Shown piece after piece: positions 28,290 through 36,427 of a stretch of DNA of 64,000 nucleotides (positions are counted from its first letter, which is position 1; every line of letters begins with the position of its first letter). The notes beneath the pieces were generated by a model. That model ran no database searches. It was not told where the DNA came from and worked only from the letters and a program-made list of their open reading frames with translations. A program made the translations under genes and the position numbers. Source of the DNA: Edaphobacter sp. (GTDB lineage Bacteria; Acidobacteriota; Terriglobia; Terriglobales; Acidobacteriaceae); contig NZ_JAPWKF010000001.1 of assembly GCF_028283685.1 (NCBI RefSeq), forward strand, positions 434,001-498,000, given 5' to 3'.

Positions 28290-29366
28290 TTATTCGACGG
28301 GGAGGACTACTCCGCCACGCTCGCTGGAGATGTAGGCAGCTTCGACCGTGCGCATCGTGTCGATGGCATCTTCAACGCTGGTCGGAAGCGTCGGCGCTTC
28401 GCCCTGGACATAGGCCTGCAGGGCTCCCATCGACCCCATAAAAGCATCCGGAAACCAGTTTCCAGAGACTGTCGCCACCCTCCAGCCCTCCTCGTCGCGG
28501 AGGATGTATTCCAGATCATCCGGCTCGCCAACGGGGTAGTTCAGATTGACACCCATCTGCGCGCGCATGGCGCCTTCCATGCCCTCCCACTGCACAAAGC
28601 TGCGCTGCAGCGTCGGCGCGAAGTCGTGGCTGTGATTCGTCGCGATGAAGACGCGCTTGTCGTCTCCATAGTCGAGGGTGATCACGCTCTTGGTCGAGGC
28701 CAGATCTGGCGTTCGCGGGCTGCGGACACTCTTGCAATAGACGCTGCGTGGCGTACCGAACCAGCTCCTCACCAGGTCGATGTAATGAATGGAGTGGTAG
28801 GTGATCTCGAGCCGGGGCGCGGTTTTGAGGAAGCTCCAGAGTTCCCAGGGCATATGGACGCTGACTGAGACCTCCATATCGTGGAGCTCTCCCAGGGTAC
28901 CGCTCGACGTCAACGCCCGAGCCAGCAGCATGTTCGGTGCCCAGCGAAGCTGAAAGTTCACTGCGGCCGTCAGCCCCTTCGCTCGGCAGAGAGCGAGAAT
29001 CTCGTTCGCCTCGGCCAGATTATCGCCCATCGGCTTCTGGAGAAGGACTGCGGCTCCATCCGGAAGTTGCTTCAGGATGCCGGGAATAGCCTTTGCAGGC
29101 ACCGCGACGTCGAAGATGGGATCCTTCGGGGCAAACCGAATTGCCTCGGCGATCGATCCACTGCCAAAGGGAATATTGAACTTTTTCGCCAGCACCTCGG
29201 CCTTCTCGGGGTTGAGGTCGACCAGTGCGGCCACGGGGAATTCTGCCTTGGCATATGCAGGCAGGTGCGCGTCGTGGACGATACCGCCTGAGCCGATCAT
29301 GACAATAGAGCGCGGAGTCTTTGGCTTCGGCGCCACAGCGTGGCGAAAGATCTCATCAACGTTCAT
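28290..29366 (-). CDS. Gfo/Idh/MocA-family oxidoreductase
   Basis: About 358 residues from ATG 29366 (an upstream in-frame TTG at 29375 is less likely). The N-terminal Rossmann fold reads VMIGSGGIVHDAHLPAYAKA, with ALVDLNPEKAE ending the second strand. The usual EKP motif appears as LLQKPMG, so Glu is replaced by Gln next to the catalytic Lys-Pro. The C-terminal domain includes YHSIHYIDLVRSWFG, with the His expected in the active site of sugar dehydrogenases. It probably oxidises or reduces a sugar or sugar acid with NAD(P). It lies tail-to-tail with kduD, 10 bases apart, and a role in uronate use is plausible. Confidence 0.85.
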   Translation of the reverse strand: MNVDEIFRHAVAPKPKTPRSIVMIGSGGIVHDAHLPAYAKAEFPVAALVDLNPEKAEVLAKKFNIPFGSGSIAEAIRFAPKDPIFDVAVPAKAIPGILKQLPDGAAVLLQKPMGDNLAEANEILALCRAKGLTAAVNFQLRWAPNMLLARALTSSGTLGELHDMEVSVSVHMPWELWSFLKTAPRLEITYHSIHYIDLVRSWFGTPRSVYCKSVRSPRTPDLASTKSVITLDYGDDKRVFIATNHSHDFAPTLQRSFVQWEGMEGAMRAQMGVNLNYPVGEPDDLEYILRDEEGWRVATVSGNWFPDAFMGSMGALQAYVQGEAPTLPTSVEDAIDTMRTVEAAYISSERGGVVLPVE

Positions 29367-29486
29367 AAGTAACAATTACCTTTCACAGGTACAAGATAAA
29401 CTTTAACTGCCGCACCGGCGATCCCCGCGCAAATCAGGCCCCGGTTCCTTGCATGGACAGCGTATCGCCCCGTAGGCTACCAGTGA

Positions 29487-30239
29487 ATGCCGTCTACGCT
29501 CGAGCTCGCCTTGTTGTCCTGTGCCCTGCTGGGCTTCCGCCACGGCTTTGATTACGATCATCTGGCAGCCATTACAGACATTACAAGCGTTCAACGCAAC
29601 TGGCGCGAGGGCATGGCGCTGGGCCTGCTCTATGCGCTGGGCCATGCGGTGACCGTGGCGCTGCTGGGAATCAGCGTGATGCTGCTGCACCTACGGCTCC
29701 CGGAGCGCATGGACGCCGTTGGAGAACGGCTGGTCGGCGCGACCCTGATTGTGCTCTCTGTCTATGTCGCCATTGCCTTCCTGCGACGCGGGAAGGGCCA
29801 CCGTCACGCTCTCCCTCCCAGCCGTATTGCCCTGCTGATTACCGGTGCCCGTCATCTTGCGTGGAAGGTACGCAGGCTCTTTGGGTCAGAGGCTGAACGC
29901 CCAGATCCATTTGCTTTTCGTTATGACCGCAGCTCGGTATTTGTTGTGGGAATCATTCACGGGCTTGGCGCGGAGACCCCATCGCAGCTGATGCTGTTTC
30001 TGCTGGCAGCCAACCTGGGCGGGACGAGCCGCGGTCTTTTCGGCCTGCTGTGCTTTATCGGCGGACTGCTGCTCATGAACTCCCTTATGACAGCATCGGC
30101 ATCGGGCCTCTTCGTCTCCAGCCGCAACCAGCCACGTCTGCAGGCGCTTGTCACCTCGCTGACTGCCGCCTACAGTCTGGTGATTGGGGTTATCTTTCTC
30201 TTCGGTGTAAGCGATAAGCTTCCGCCGCTGCTCCACTAA
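29487..30239 (+). CDS. NiCoT-like nickel/cobalt transporter
   Basis: 250 residues with about six to seven membrane helices. The first helix carries GFRHGFDYDHLAAITDIT, equivalent to the NiCoT signature RHA(V/F)DADHI that binds Ni2+ or Co2+. LGHAVTVALLG and IIHGLGAETPSQ fit the second and third NiCoT signatures. It is shorter than classical NixA/HoxN. Just 31 bases separate it from the dehydrogenase that leads into larE-larC-larB, and the products of those genes need nickel. I therefore infer that it supplies Ni2+ for the nickel-pincer cofactor. Confidence 0.8.
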   Translation: MPSTLELALLSCALLGFRHGFDYDHLAAITDITSVQRNWREGMALGLLYALGHAVTVALLGISVMLLHLRLPERMDAVGERLVGATLIVLSVYVAIAFLRRGKGHRHALPPSRIALLITGARHLAWKVRRLFGSEAERPDPFAFRYDRSSVFVVGIIHGLGAETPSQLMLFLLAANLGGTSRGLFGLLCFIGGLLLMNSLMTASASGLFVSSRNQPRLQALVTSLTAAYSLVIGVIFLFGVSDKLPPLLH

Positions 30240-30270
30240 TAATCTTTTTCGAAGAGGACTGGACAGAACC

Positions 30271-31275
30271 ATGCTTCGTATTCCCTTTCCCGATCTCTAT
30301 CAAGCTCTTTTGAAGGCCATGCTGGCACTTGGCATCCCCCAGGAGCGGGCTCAGCGCTGCGCTCAACTGTTTGCCGAAACTACCCGCGACGGCGTCTATA
30401 CACATGGGCTTAACCGCTTTCCGCGCTTTTCGGCGATGGTGGAGAACGGAAGCATCGACGTTCATGCAACGCCGACGCTTTCGGCAGCCTTCGGAGCGAT
30501 CGAGCGCTGGGATGGTCATCGAGGGATCGGTAACCTGAATGGGCAGGATGCCATGAGCCGTGCGATCGAACTGGCACGCAAGAATGGCATCGGCGCAGTC
30601 GCGCTCGCGAATACCAACCACTGGATGCGGGGCGGGGCTTTCGGCTGGCAGGCAGCAGATGAGGGCATGTTTGCCATCTGCTGGTCGAATACACTGGCAA
30701 ACCTTCCGGTGTGGGGAGCGAAGACGCCTGCCCTGGGCAACAACCCGCTGGTGCTGGCGATTCCACGGGAGGGCGGACACATCGTCCTCGACATGGCGAT
30801 GAGCCAGTTTTCATACGGATCGCTGTCCAGTTACAGCAAGCGTGATGTGCCACTGCCGGTGCCTGGAGGCTATGACAGCGAAGGCAACCTGACGCAGGAT
30901 GCCAAGGCTATTGAGGCATCGCAGCGAGCGCTTCCGATCGGCTACTGGAAGGGGTCGGGACTGGCATTGGTGCTGGATGCCATCGCCGCGATGCTTTCGG
31001 GGGGGACGGCAACGCATCAATTTTCTCCCGATCCCCTGCGCGAGGCTGGCCAATCCCAGATGTTTCTCGTCATCGATCCATCGAACCTCGCTGCAGCGGA
31101 TGAGCTGAACCACATCGCCGACGGCATCATCGCCTCGCTCGCTCAGGCGACGCCAATCGATCCGGCCAAACCGGTGCGCTATCCGGGGGAACAGACGTTG
31201 ACTCTTCGCGAAGAAAATATGCGCTCGGGCGTTCCGGTCGATCCCGAAATCTGGAGTCGAATCAGCGCGCTGTAG
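30271..31275 (+). CDS. dlgD: 2,3-diketo-L-gulonate reductase-like (LDH2/YiaK family)
   Basis: 334 residues, close to E. coli YiaK/DlgD in length. The blocks resemble that enzyme as I know it: TTRDGVYTHGLNRFPRF with the catalytic His45, ANTNHWMRGGAFGWQAA, GNNPLVLAIPR and GYWKGSGLALVLD. The family uses NAD(P)H with an unusual non-Rossmann fold to reduce 2-keto acids. DlgD reduces 2,3-diketo-L-gulonate to 3-keto-L-gulonate. Here it sits between a nickel transporter and the lar cofactor genes and next to the uronate operon. The diketo-acid substrate is inferred from similarity; another 2-keto sugar acid is possible. Confidence 0.85.
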   Translation: MLRIPFPDLYQALLKAMLALGIPQERAQRCAQLFAETTRDGVYTHGLNRFPRFSAMVENGSIDVHATPTLSAAFGAIERWDGHRGIGNLNGQDAMSRAIELARKNGIGAVALANTNHWMRGGAFGWQAADEGMFAICWSNTLANLPVWGAKTPALGNNPLVLAIPREGGHIVLDMAMSQFSYGSLSSYSKRDVPLPVPGGYDSEGNLTQDAKAIEASQRALPIGYWKGSGLALVLDAIAAMLSGGTATHQFSPDPLREAGQSQMFLVIDPSNLAAADELNHIADGIIASLAQATPIDPAKPVRYPGEQTLTLREENMRSGVPVDPEIWSRISAL

Positions 31276-31333
31276 GGCATCATTCGCAAAACCTGTGGCT
31301 ACTCCGATACCATCTCAATTGCAGGAGGATGCC

Positions 31334-32173
31334 GTGGAACTGGCAGCTAAAAAGGAGACGCTGGAGACGACGCTGCGTGAACTGGGCAGCGTCATGATCG
31401 CCTACTCCGGCGGCACCGATTCGGCGTATCTCGCCTATGCCGCTCATTGCGTGCTCGGCGATGCCATGCTGGCCGTCATTGCGGATTCGGCGTCTCTGCC
31501 ACGCGCAGAACTGGCACGCGCGCTGGCGTTTACGGCCGAGCACGGGATTCCCACGCACATCCTCCAAACAGCAGAGCTCGACAATCCCAGCTACCAGAAG
31601 AACGACTCACAGCGCTGCTTCCACTGCAAGGATGAGCTGTTTACACAGATGGAATCAGAGCGCGCAGCGAGAGGCTTCGCGCATCTTGCATTCGGCATGA
31701 ACCTGGATGATCGCGGCGAGTTTCGCCCCGGTCAGGTGGCGGCAAAGAATCATCATGCCGTCGCACCTCTGGTCACCGCGCAGCTGACGAAGGAGGAGAT
31801 CCGGCAGCTCGCTCGTGCAGCCGATCTTACGCTGTGGGACAAGCCTGCATCTGCATGTCTTGCGTCGCGTATCGAGTATGGACGTCCGGTGACACGGGAA
31901 AATCTTCTGCAGGTTGAGCAGGCAGAGGAAGCGTTGCACCTTATGGGCTTCCAGCGTGTGCGCGTTCGGCATCATGGGGAATTGGCACGGGTCGAGATTG
32001 ACCGCGCCGATCTGGCGCGAGCGCTGAATCTTGAAGCGTTCGATCAGATCACAGCCGCTCTTCATGCGCTTGGCTTCCTCTACGTCACGATGGATATGCA
32101 GGGTTATCGCTCGGGATCAATGAACGCCGTCTTACCGCTCTCGGCGATTGCCCCGGCAGCCGTGAAAGAATAG
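31334..32173 (+). CDS. larE: LarE, sulfur-transferase for nickel-pincer nucleotide synthesis
   Basis: 279 residues. I choose GTG 31334 because AGGAGG lies five bases upstream; the in-frame GTG at 31295 has no such site. The ATP PP-loop is AYSGGTDSAYLAY. Cys175 in LWDKPASACLASRIEYG corresponds to the sacrificial Cys176 of Lactobacillus plantarum LarE, which donates its sulfur and becomes dehydroalanine. CFHCKDELF gives two further Cys that could bind a cluster, as in some other LarE proteins. LarE adenylates the LarB product and converts its two carboxylates to thiocarboxylates. It is followed by larC six bases later. Confidence 0.93.
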   Translation: MELAAKKETLETTLRELGSVMIAYSGGTDSAYLAYAAHCVLGDAMLAVIADSASLPRAELARALAFTAEHGIPTHILQTAELDNPSYQKNDSQRCFHCKDELFTQMESERAARGFAHLAFGMNLDDRGEFRPGQVAAKNHHAVAPLVTAQLTKEEIRQLARAADLTLWDKPASACLASRIEYGRPVTRENLLQVEQAEEALHLMGFQRVRVRHHGELARVEIDRADLARALNLEAFDQITAALHALGFLYVTMDMQGYRSGSMNAVLPLSAIAPAAVKE

Positions 32174-32179
32174 AGCACC

Positions 32180-33511
32180 ATGCGAATTGCCTATCTTGAC
32201 TGCTTTGCGGGAATCAGTGGAGATATGTTTCTTGGAGCGTTGATCGACGCTGGCGTTGAGCCGAAGATTCTGCATGACGCCGTCGCCGCGCTGAACCTGG
32301 GGGCATCGCTGAAGATTGAGCGAGTCGACCGCAGCGGAATCTCATGCACTAAGATCCATGTTCTTGAGAACGGCGAGCTGGCGGAGACGGCACAGCATCA
32401 CTCGCATGACAACTTTCAAGACCAGCGATCGCAGGAGGATGCTGGCCATCAGCACCACCCCAAGACGCAGCATCTCCACAAAGCCGGACACCCGCATACG
32501 GATCAGGATCACGGCCATGAGTACACGCACCACGACCATGCTCATGGCCGATCCCTCAGCGTGATCCGTTCACTGATTCAGTCCACGACACTCGCCAATC
32601 CGGTCAAGGATACGGCGATTCGTGTCTTTGAATCACTCGGCGCCAGCGAGGCGAAGATTCATAACGTCGACATTGAGAAGATCCACTTCCACGAGGTGGG
32701 AGCGGTGGATGCGATCGTCGATATCGTTGCGGCGAGCGCAGGAATTCACGCTCTCAAAATCGAGCGCTGGTATTGCTCCCCGCTCAACGTTGGCGGTGGC
32801 ATGGTGGACTGCGCGCACGGCCGCTTCCCTGTTCCGGCACCAGCGACCGCGGACCTTCTACGTGGGATGCCGACCTATTCGGCGCATGTGCAGCAGGAAC
32901 TGGTTACGCCGACTGGAGCAGCGATTATTCGCGCGCTCGAACCGACGTTCGGTGTGCAGCCTGCGATGCAGGTGAACCAGATCGGCTATGGCGCCGGAGG
33001 ACGAAATCCAAAGGACTTCCCGAACGTGCTACGGCTTTCGATTGGGGAGTCGAGTGAGACGGTGCAAGGTTCCGTTGCTGTCCTGGAGACGGCGATCGAC
33101 GATCTCTCACCACAGATTCTTGCCTATGTCAGCGAACGGGCGCTGGCGCTTGGAGCGCTGGATGTGATGTCTTCAGCGGTGCAGATGAAGAAGGGTCGCC
33201 TGGGGACACTGATCACCATTCTCGCGGAGGACAGCAAGGTGACCCTGCTAGAGGATCTGCTTCTGCGCGAGACCAGCACACTGGGAATCAGGATTCATCA
33301 CGAGCGGCGGAGTTGCCTGGAGAGGCGGCATGTTGCCGTAGCCACTCCGTATGGCGAGATTCGCATCAAGATCGGCTCGCGTGGCGATGAGGTCTTCAAT
33401 GCTGCGCCGGAGTTCGAAGACTGCCGTGCGGCGGCGACAAAGCACTCGGTTGCGGTCAAGCAGGTGCAGCAAGCTGCCATTGCGGCATATCTTTCCAGTG
33501 GGGCAAATTGA
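32180..33511 (+). CDS. larC: LarC, nickel insertase, single uninterrupted frame
   Basis: 443 residues. MRIAYLDCFAGISGDMFLGALIDAG is the canonical start and EVGAVDAIVDIVAASAGIHAL a core block. Residues 72-122 hold 16 His, a flexible metal-storage tract typical of LarC. The C-terminal half (about 300-443, VLETAIDDLSPQILAYV ... HERRSCLERR) is the LarC2 part that in L. plantarum needs a programmed frameshift; here it is in frame without one. LarC uses CTP to insert Ni into the thiolated dinucleotide. larB begins four bases after its stop. Confidence 0.94.
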   Translation: MRIAYLDCFAGISGDMFLGALIDAGVEPKILHDAVAALNLGASLKIERVDRSGISCTKIHVLENGELAETAQHHSHDNFQDQRSQEDAGHQHHPKTQHLHKAGHPHTDQDHGHEYTHHDHAHGRSLSVIRSLIQSTTLANPVKDTAIRVFESLGASEAKIHNVDIEKIHFHEVGAVDAIVDIVAASAGIHALKIERWYCSPLNVGGGMVDCAHGRFPVPAPATADLLRGMPTYSAHVQQELVTPTGAAIIRALEPTFGVQPAMQVNQIGYGAGGRNPKDFPNVLRLSIGESSETVQGSVAVLETAIDDLSPQILAYVSERALALGALDVMSSAVQMKKGRLGTLITILAEDSKVTLLEDLLLRETSTLGIRIHHERRSCLERRHVAVATPYGEIRIKIGSRGDEVFNAAPEFEDCRAAATKHSVAVKQVQQAAIAAYLSSGAN

Positions 33512-33515
33512 GACG

Positions 33516-34277
33516 ATGAACAGGAGCACACTGCTCGATCTGCTGGCCGCAGTTGAGCGCGGAGAGATGCCGTCAGCTGTCGCAGCTGATCGGCTGACAA
33601 ACCTTCCCTTTGAAGATATCGGGCATGCCCGCATCGATCATCATCGCTCGCTGCGCAGTGGACTGCCGGAGGTGATCTATGCCGCCGGCAAGCTGCCGCA
33701 GCAGACTGCTGAGATCTTCGCCCACATGGCCGCCGCCGGATCGGATGTTCTGGCGACGCGGGTCGACGGTGCTACCGCCGAGAAGGTGAAAGCGATGGTT
33801 CCTGCCGCGACGCATCATGCGGAGGCTCGGGCAATGACCCTGAGGCAATCCCCTGCGGGGGAGCTTCGCGGAAGAATTGCCGTGGTCTGCGCAGGCACCA
33901 GCGACCTTCCCGTGGCCGAAGAGGCTGCGGTGACGGCAGAGCTTTTCGGAGCTGAGGTGACACGGCTTTACGATGTCGGAGTCGCCGGACTGCATCGGCT
34001 TCTGGCTGTAAGGGAGAGCCTGACTGCAGTTAACGTGGTGATCGTCTGTGCCGGAATGGAAGGCGCGCTGCCATCGGTGGTCGGAGGCCTGGTTGGGGTT
34101 CCGGTGATCGCGGTGCCGACATCTGTCGGCTATGGAGCCTCGTTCAGTGGCGCTGCGGCACTGCTGGGGATGCTGAACTCCTGCTCGCCCAACGTAACGG
34201 TCGTCAACATCGACAACGGCTTTGGTGCGGCGTACACGGCGACTTTGATCGCACGGACGGCTTCGACAGAGCGGTGA
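33516..34277 (+). CDS. larB: LarB, pyridinium carboxylase (PurE-like)
   Basis: 253 residues from ATG 33516; the longer frame upstream overlaps larC and has no family similarity. The N-terminal part has RSGLPEVIYAAGK. The C-terminal PurE/AIR-carboxylase-like domain has VVCAGTSDLPVAEEAA, VVIVCAGMEGALPSVVGGL, PVIAVPTSVGYG and VVNIDNGFGAAYTA. LarB carboxylates the pyridinium ring of nicotinic acid adenine dinucleotide and hydrolyses it, the first step of nickel-pincer synthesis. Together larB, larC and larE make a complete cofactor route in this window; the apoprotein LarA is absent. Confidence 0.94.
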   Translation: MNRSTLLDLLAAVERGEMPSAVAADRLTNLPFEDIGHARIDHHRSLRSGLPEVIYAAGKLPQQTAEIFAHMAAAGSDVLATRVDGATAEKVKAMVPAATHHAEARAMTLRQSPAGELRGRIAVVCAGTSDLPVAEEAAVTAELFGAEVTRLYDVGVAGLHRLLAVRESLTAVNVVIVCAGMEGALPSVVGGLVGVPVIAVPTSVGYGASFSGAAALLGMLNSCSPNVTVVNIDNGFGAAYTATLIARTASTER

Positions 34278-34330
34278 AGCCCCTCAGAGAATGTGAGAAT
34301 GAGCCGACGGCAGACTGGTATGATCAAGGC

Positions 34331-34612
34331 ATGACACAGCTTGATGTTGTTTATCGCTACGGAGTTCCGCCTAGTGAGGCAGCGACCCTTGCGATCGCAC
34401 GGGTGCGTGAGGTCTACGGCGTTCGTGGTGTGGTGTTTGATGAGGCGGAAAAGACGATTCGCATAGAGTACGACGCAACCCGGCTGAACGAGTCGATGAT
34501 TCACCAGCTGCTGCGCCGTGCCGGACTCGATATTGTCGAAAGTCTTCGCCAGTTCAGCGATCCGCCGCCTCCGCCAGAGCCTGCGGCAGCCGCTCCTGCC
34601 CCGGCCAAGTAA
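34331..34612 (+). CDS. Small conserved-looking protein at the end of the lar cluster, unknown function
   Basis: 93 residues from ATG 34331; an in-frame GTG at 34274 would overlap larB by four bases and give 112. I do not recognise a named family. Predicted secondary structure looks like beta-alpha-beta-beta-alpha: LDVVYRYGV, ATLAIARVREVYGV, RGVVFDEA, TIRIEYD, ESMIHQLLRRAGL. This is the pattern and spacing of heavy-metal-associated (HMA) domains, but there is no CxxC or any Cys. The tail is Pro/Ala-rich. Coupling with larB suggests a role with the Lar proteins, perhaps as an adaptor; this is inferred from position only. Confidence 0.65.
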   Translation: MTQLDVVYRYGVPPSEAATLAIARVREVYGVRGVVFDEAEKTIRIEYDATRLNESMIHQLLRRAGLDIVESLRQFSDPPPPPEPAAAAPAPAK

Positions 34613-34634
34613 TATTGTTGTTCGAGATGTACCC

Positions 34635-34711
34635 GCGCCCGTAGCTCAGCTGGATAGAGCATCTGGCTTCGAACCAGAGGGTCGGAGGTTCGAGTCCTTC
34701 CGGGCGCACCA
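34635..34711 (+). tRNA. tRNA-Arg (anticodon TCG)
   Basis: 77 bases with encoded CCA. The acceptor stem GCGCCCG pairs with CGGGCGC, the D-arm contains AGCTCAGCTGGATAGAGC, the anticodon loop CTTCGAA gives TCG (reads CGA), and the T-loop is GGTTCGAGTCC. It lies 22 bases after the last lar-cluster gene. Confidence 0.97.
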
Positions 34712-34727
34712 GATTTGAGAAGAGAAC

Positions 34728-34757
34728 AAAAAGCCCTCGCCGAAGCGAGGGCTTTTT
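34728..34757. terminator. Bidirectional terminator between tRNA-Arg and atpE
   Basis: AAAAAGCCCTCGC, loop CGAA, GCGAGGGCTTTTT: a strong GC stem with A- and U-tracts usable on both strands, ending the tRNA and lar transcript on plus and the atp transcript on minus. Confidence 0.92.
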
Positions 34758-34778
34758 GCGGCTGCGAGAGCCTGGGTC

Positions 34779-35093
34779 TTACGCCTTCACCTGAAGGAAG
34801 ATGATGACGAAGGTGAACAGAGCGAGGGACTCGATGAAGGCAAGGCCGAGAATCAGGAAGATGAAGATTCCGGGGCGAGCGCCGGGGTTGCGTGCGAGAG
34901 CCTCGGTGGCCGACGCGGTTGCCTTACCCTGTGCAAGACCGCAAAGACCAGCGGCGAGGGCCATGCCCAGACCGGCTGCCAGCGGAACCCACTGACCTGC
35001 GGCAGAACCGCCGTTGACTGCGCTCTGCGCGAAGGCCGGCGTCGCGAGGAACATCGCGGCCAGCGACATGAACAGATACTGAAGCTTCTTCAT
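34779..35093 (-). CDS. atpE: ATP synthase Fo subunit c, with N-terminal signal-like extension
   Basis: 104 residues from ATG 35093, preceded by GGAG at seven bases. Residues 1-23 (MKKLQYLFMSLAAMFLATPA, then FAQ) look like a cleavable signal peptide, so the mature protein would start near SAVNGG. This is longer than the standard 75-80 residue subunit. The hairpin has GxGxGxxxGxxxG-like packing in GLGMALAAGLCGLAQGKATA, the polar loop ARNPGARP and the ion-carrying Glu88 in LAFIESLALF. I see no clear sodium motif, so proton coupling is likelier. It forms the rotor ring. It follows atpB on the same strand. Confidence 0.94.
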   Translation of the reverse strand: MKKLQYLFMSLAAMFLATPAFAQSAVNGGSAAGQWVPLAAGLGMALAAGLCGLAQGKATASATEALARNPGARPGIFIFLILGLAFIESLALFTFVIIFLQVKA

Positions 35094-35183
35094 GGTGTAA
35101 CTCCATCTCCCGTTAGATTCCGCCGCCAGTGGGTGGTTGATGCTCACCGTGCTGGCACCCTCACGCTTGCGGCGTTGTTGCTA

Positions 35184-35208
35184 CGGCGGAGAGGGAGTCC
35201 CTCCGCCG
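35184..35208 (-). promoter_or_regulatory. Intercistronic hairpin between atpB and atpE
   Basis: The minus strand reads CGGCGGA-GGG-loop-(bulged)CCC-TCCGCCG: seven outer and three inner pairs around a short loop. It lies in the 160-base gap between atpB and atpE and has no U-tract. It could block decay or tune the higher output needed for subunit c. Confidence 0.4.
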
Positions 35209-35253
35209 CAAAGCTTGAATGCAGCCCAAACCGAGGCCTGAGCGAACCGATAA

Positions 35254-35985
35254 CTAGTGGTCGTGCGCCACGGCGAGGGACAGATAGATCGTCGCCAGCA
35301 GCATGAAGACGTAAGCCTGGATAACCGCCACGCCAAGGTGGAGGCCAAGGAAGATAAGCGGAATACCGATCGGCACCAGCGAGAAGAAGGCCAGCGTCAG
35401 CAGGTCGCCTGCGAACATGTTCGCGTAGAGACGAACCGTGAGCGAGAGCACACGGGCGAAGTGCGAGATGACCTCGATCGGAAACAGTAGCGGATACAGC
35501 CACCAGACCGGTCCGAGGAACTGCTTGATGTACGCAGCGCCGTTCGCACGGATACCGTGGAAGTGGTAGTAGAGGAAGGTCATCAGCGCCATACCCAGCG
35601 GCACGACTACGTCGGCGGTCGGCGACTCCAGGCCAGGAATCAGACCCATCAGGTTGCTGAGCAGGATGAAGAGGAACAGCGCCGTCAGGTAGGTGACGAA
35701 GCGCTCCGAGCCATGACCGATGATCTGGTGTCCCTGATCTTCGACAAAGCCATTCGTCATCTCGGCGAGATGCTGGAAGGCACCCGGCTTTTCGACACTG
35801 AGCGTAAAACGCACGATCAGGAAGTAGGCGATCAGGACCAGGAAGACCAGAATCTCCATCGCAAACGCGTTGCTGATGGGAGCCTGCGGATGCTTCGGAT
35901 GGACATGAACGGCCTCAAGCAGCGCGGTGACAGGCGCGGCGAGGTGACCGTTCAGAAACTTGGTGAACAAAAGCTGTTTCGGCAT
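35254..35985 (-). CDS. atpB: ATP synthase Fo subunit a
   Basis: 243 residues. The essential stator Arg185 is in HFARVLSLTVRLYANMFAGDL, and the C-terminal helices end LMLLATIYLSLAVAHDH-like. The N-terminal region includes EILVFLVLIAYFLIVRF. The subunit forms the proton half-channels next to the c ring. Order atpZ-atpI-atpB-atpE on the minus strand matches Fo operons, but the b, delta and F1 subunit genes do not follow and must be elsewhere. Confidence 0.95.
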   Translation of the reverse strand: MPKQLLFTKFLNGHLAAPVTALLEAVHVHPKHPQAPISNAFAMEILVFLVLIAYFLIVRFTLSVEKPGAFQHLAEMTNGFVEDQGHQIIGHGSERFVTYLTALFLFILLSNLMGLIPGLESPTADVVVPLGMALMTFLYYHFHGIRANGAAYIKQFLGPVWWLYPLLFPIEVISHFARVLSLTVRLYANMFAGDLLTLAFFSLVPIGIPLIFLGLHLGVAVIQAYVFMLLATIYLSLAVAHDH

Positions 35986-36016
35986 AAATGTATTCGTTGA
36001 ACGACCTTAAGGGGTC

Positions 36017-36427
36017 TTAGACAGTCCACGCCTTTACCAGCCTCAGGCCCTCGATTGCGAGTGAAAACACTCCCAGTGCAAGCCCGGCTGCCAGCGCATA
36101 GACAGATCCGTTCAGTACCTTAAGGCTAACATACAGCAGCGCTACCGTGGCAGCGAGACGGATAAAGAATCCAAGTAGCAACATGACCATCGGGCGGGCT
36201 TGTCCGCCATCGTCCATGCGGGCCATGACGGCCGTCATCAACCGGAGCCACTCCCACAGTCCGGAGCCGGAGATAGCCGACCCCACGAGGAGCAGAACGG
36301 CGGACTGCCAGCCCAGTTTCCACCACAAAAGCAACGCCCCAACGGCCGTGATGACTGCCAGCAGGCGCAATGCCCGCATCACCGTCGTCCGAAAATCGGC
36401 GTCGGAAAATGATTCTAAAGACCGCAC
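36017..36427 (-). CDS. atpI: AtpI-like ATP synthase accessory membrane protein
   Basis: 136 residues, four hydrophobic helices (RLLAVITAVGALLLWWKLG, SAVLLLVGSAISGSGLW, VMLLLGFFIRLAATVALLYVSL, ALAAGLALGVFSLAIEGL). It is poorly conserved, as AtpI always is. The call rests on its place between atpZ (stop and start abut) and atpB. AtpI/AtpZ proteins assist c-ring assembly or Mg2+ uptake in other bacteria. Confidence 0.75.
   Translation of the reverse strand: MRSLESFSDADFRTTVMRALRLLAVITAVGALLLWWKLGWQSAVLLLVGSAISGSGLWEWLRLMTAVMARMDDGGQARPMVMLLLGFFIRLAATVALLYVSLKVLNGSVYALAAGLALGVFSLAIEGLRLVKAWTV

Noticed and set aside
32180-33511. Programmed frameshift in larC as in L. plantarum
   Set aside because: The frame is continuous through both halves, so no shift is needed.
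35144-35503. 119-residue minus-strand frame overlapping atpB and the atpE leader
   Set aside because: Out of frame with atpB and without any helix or domain pattern.
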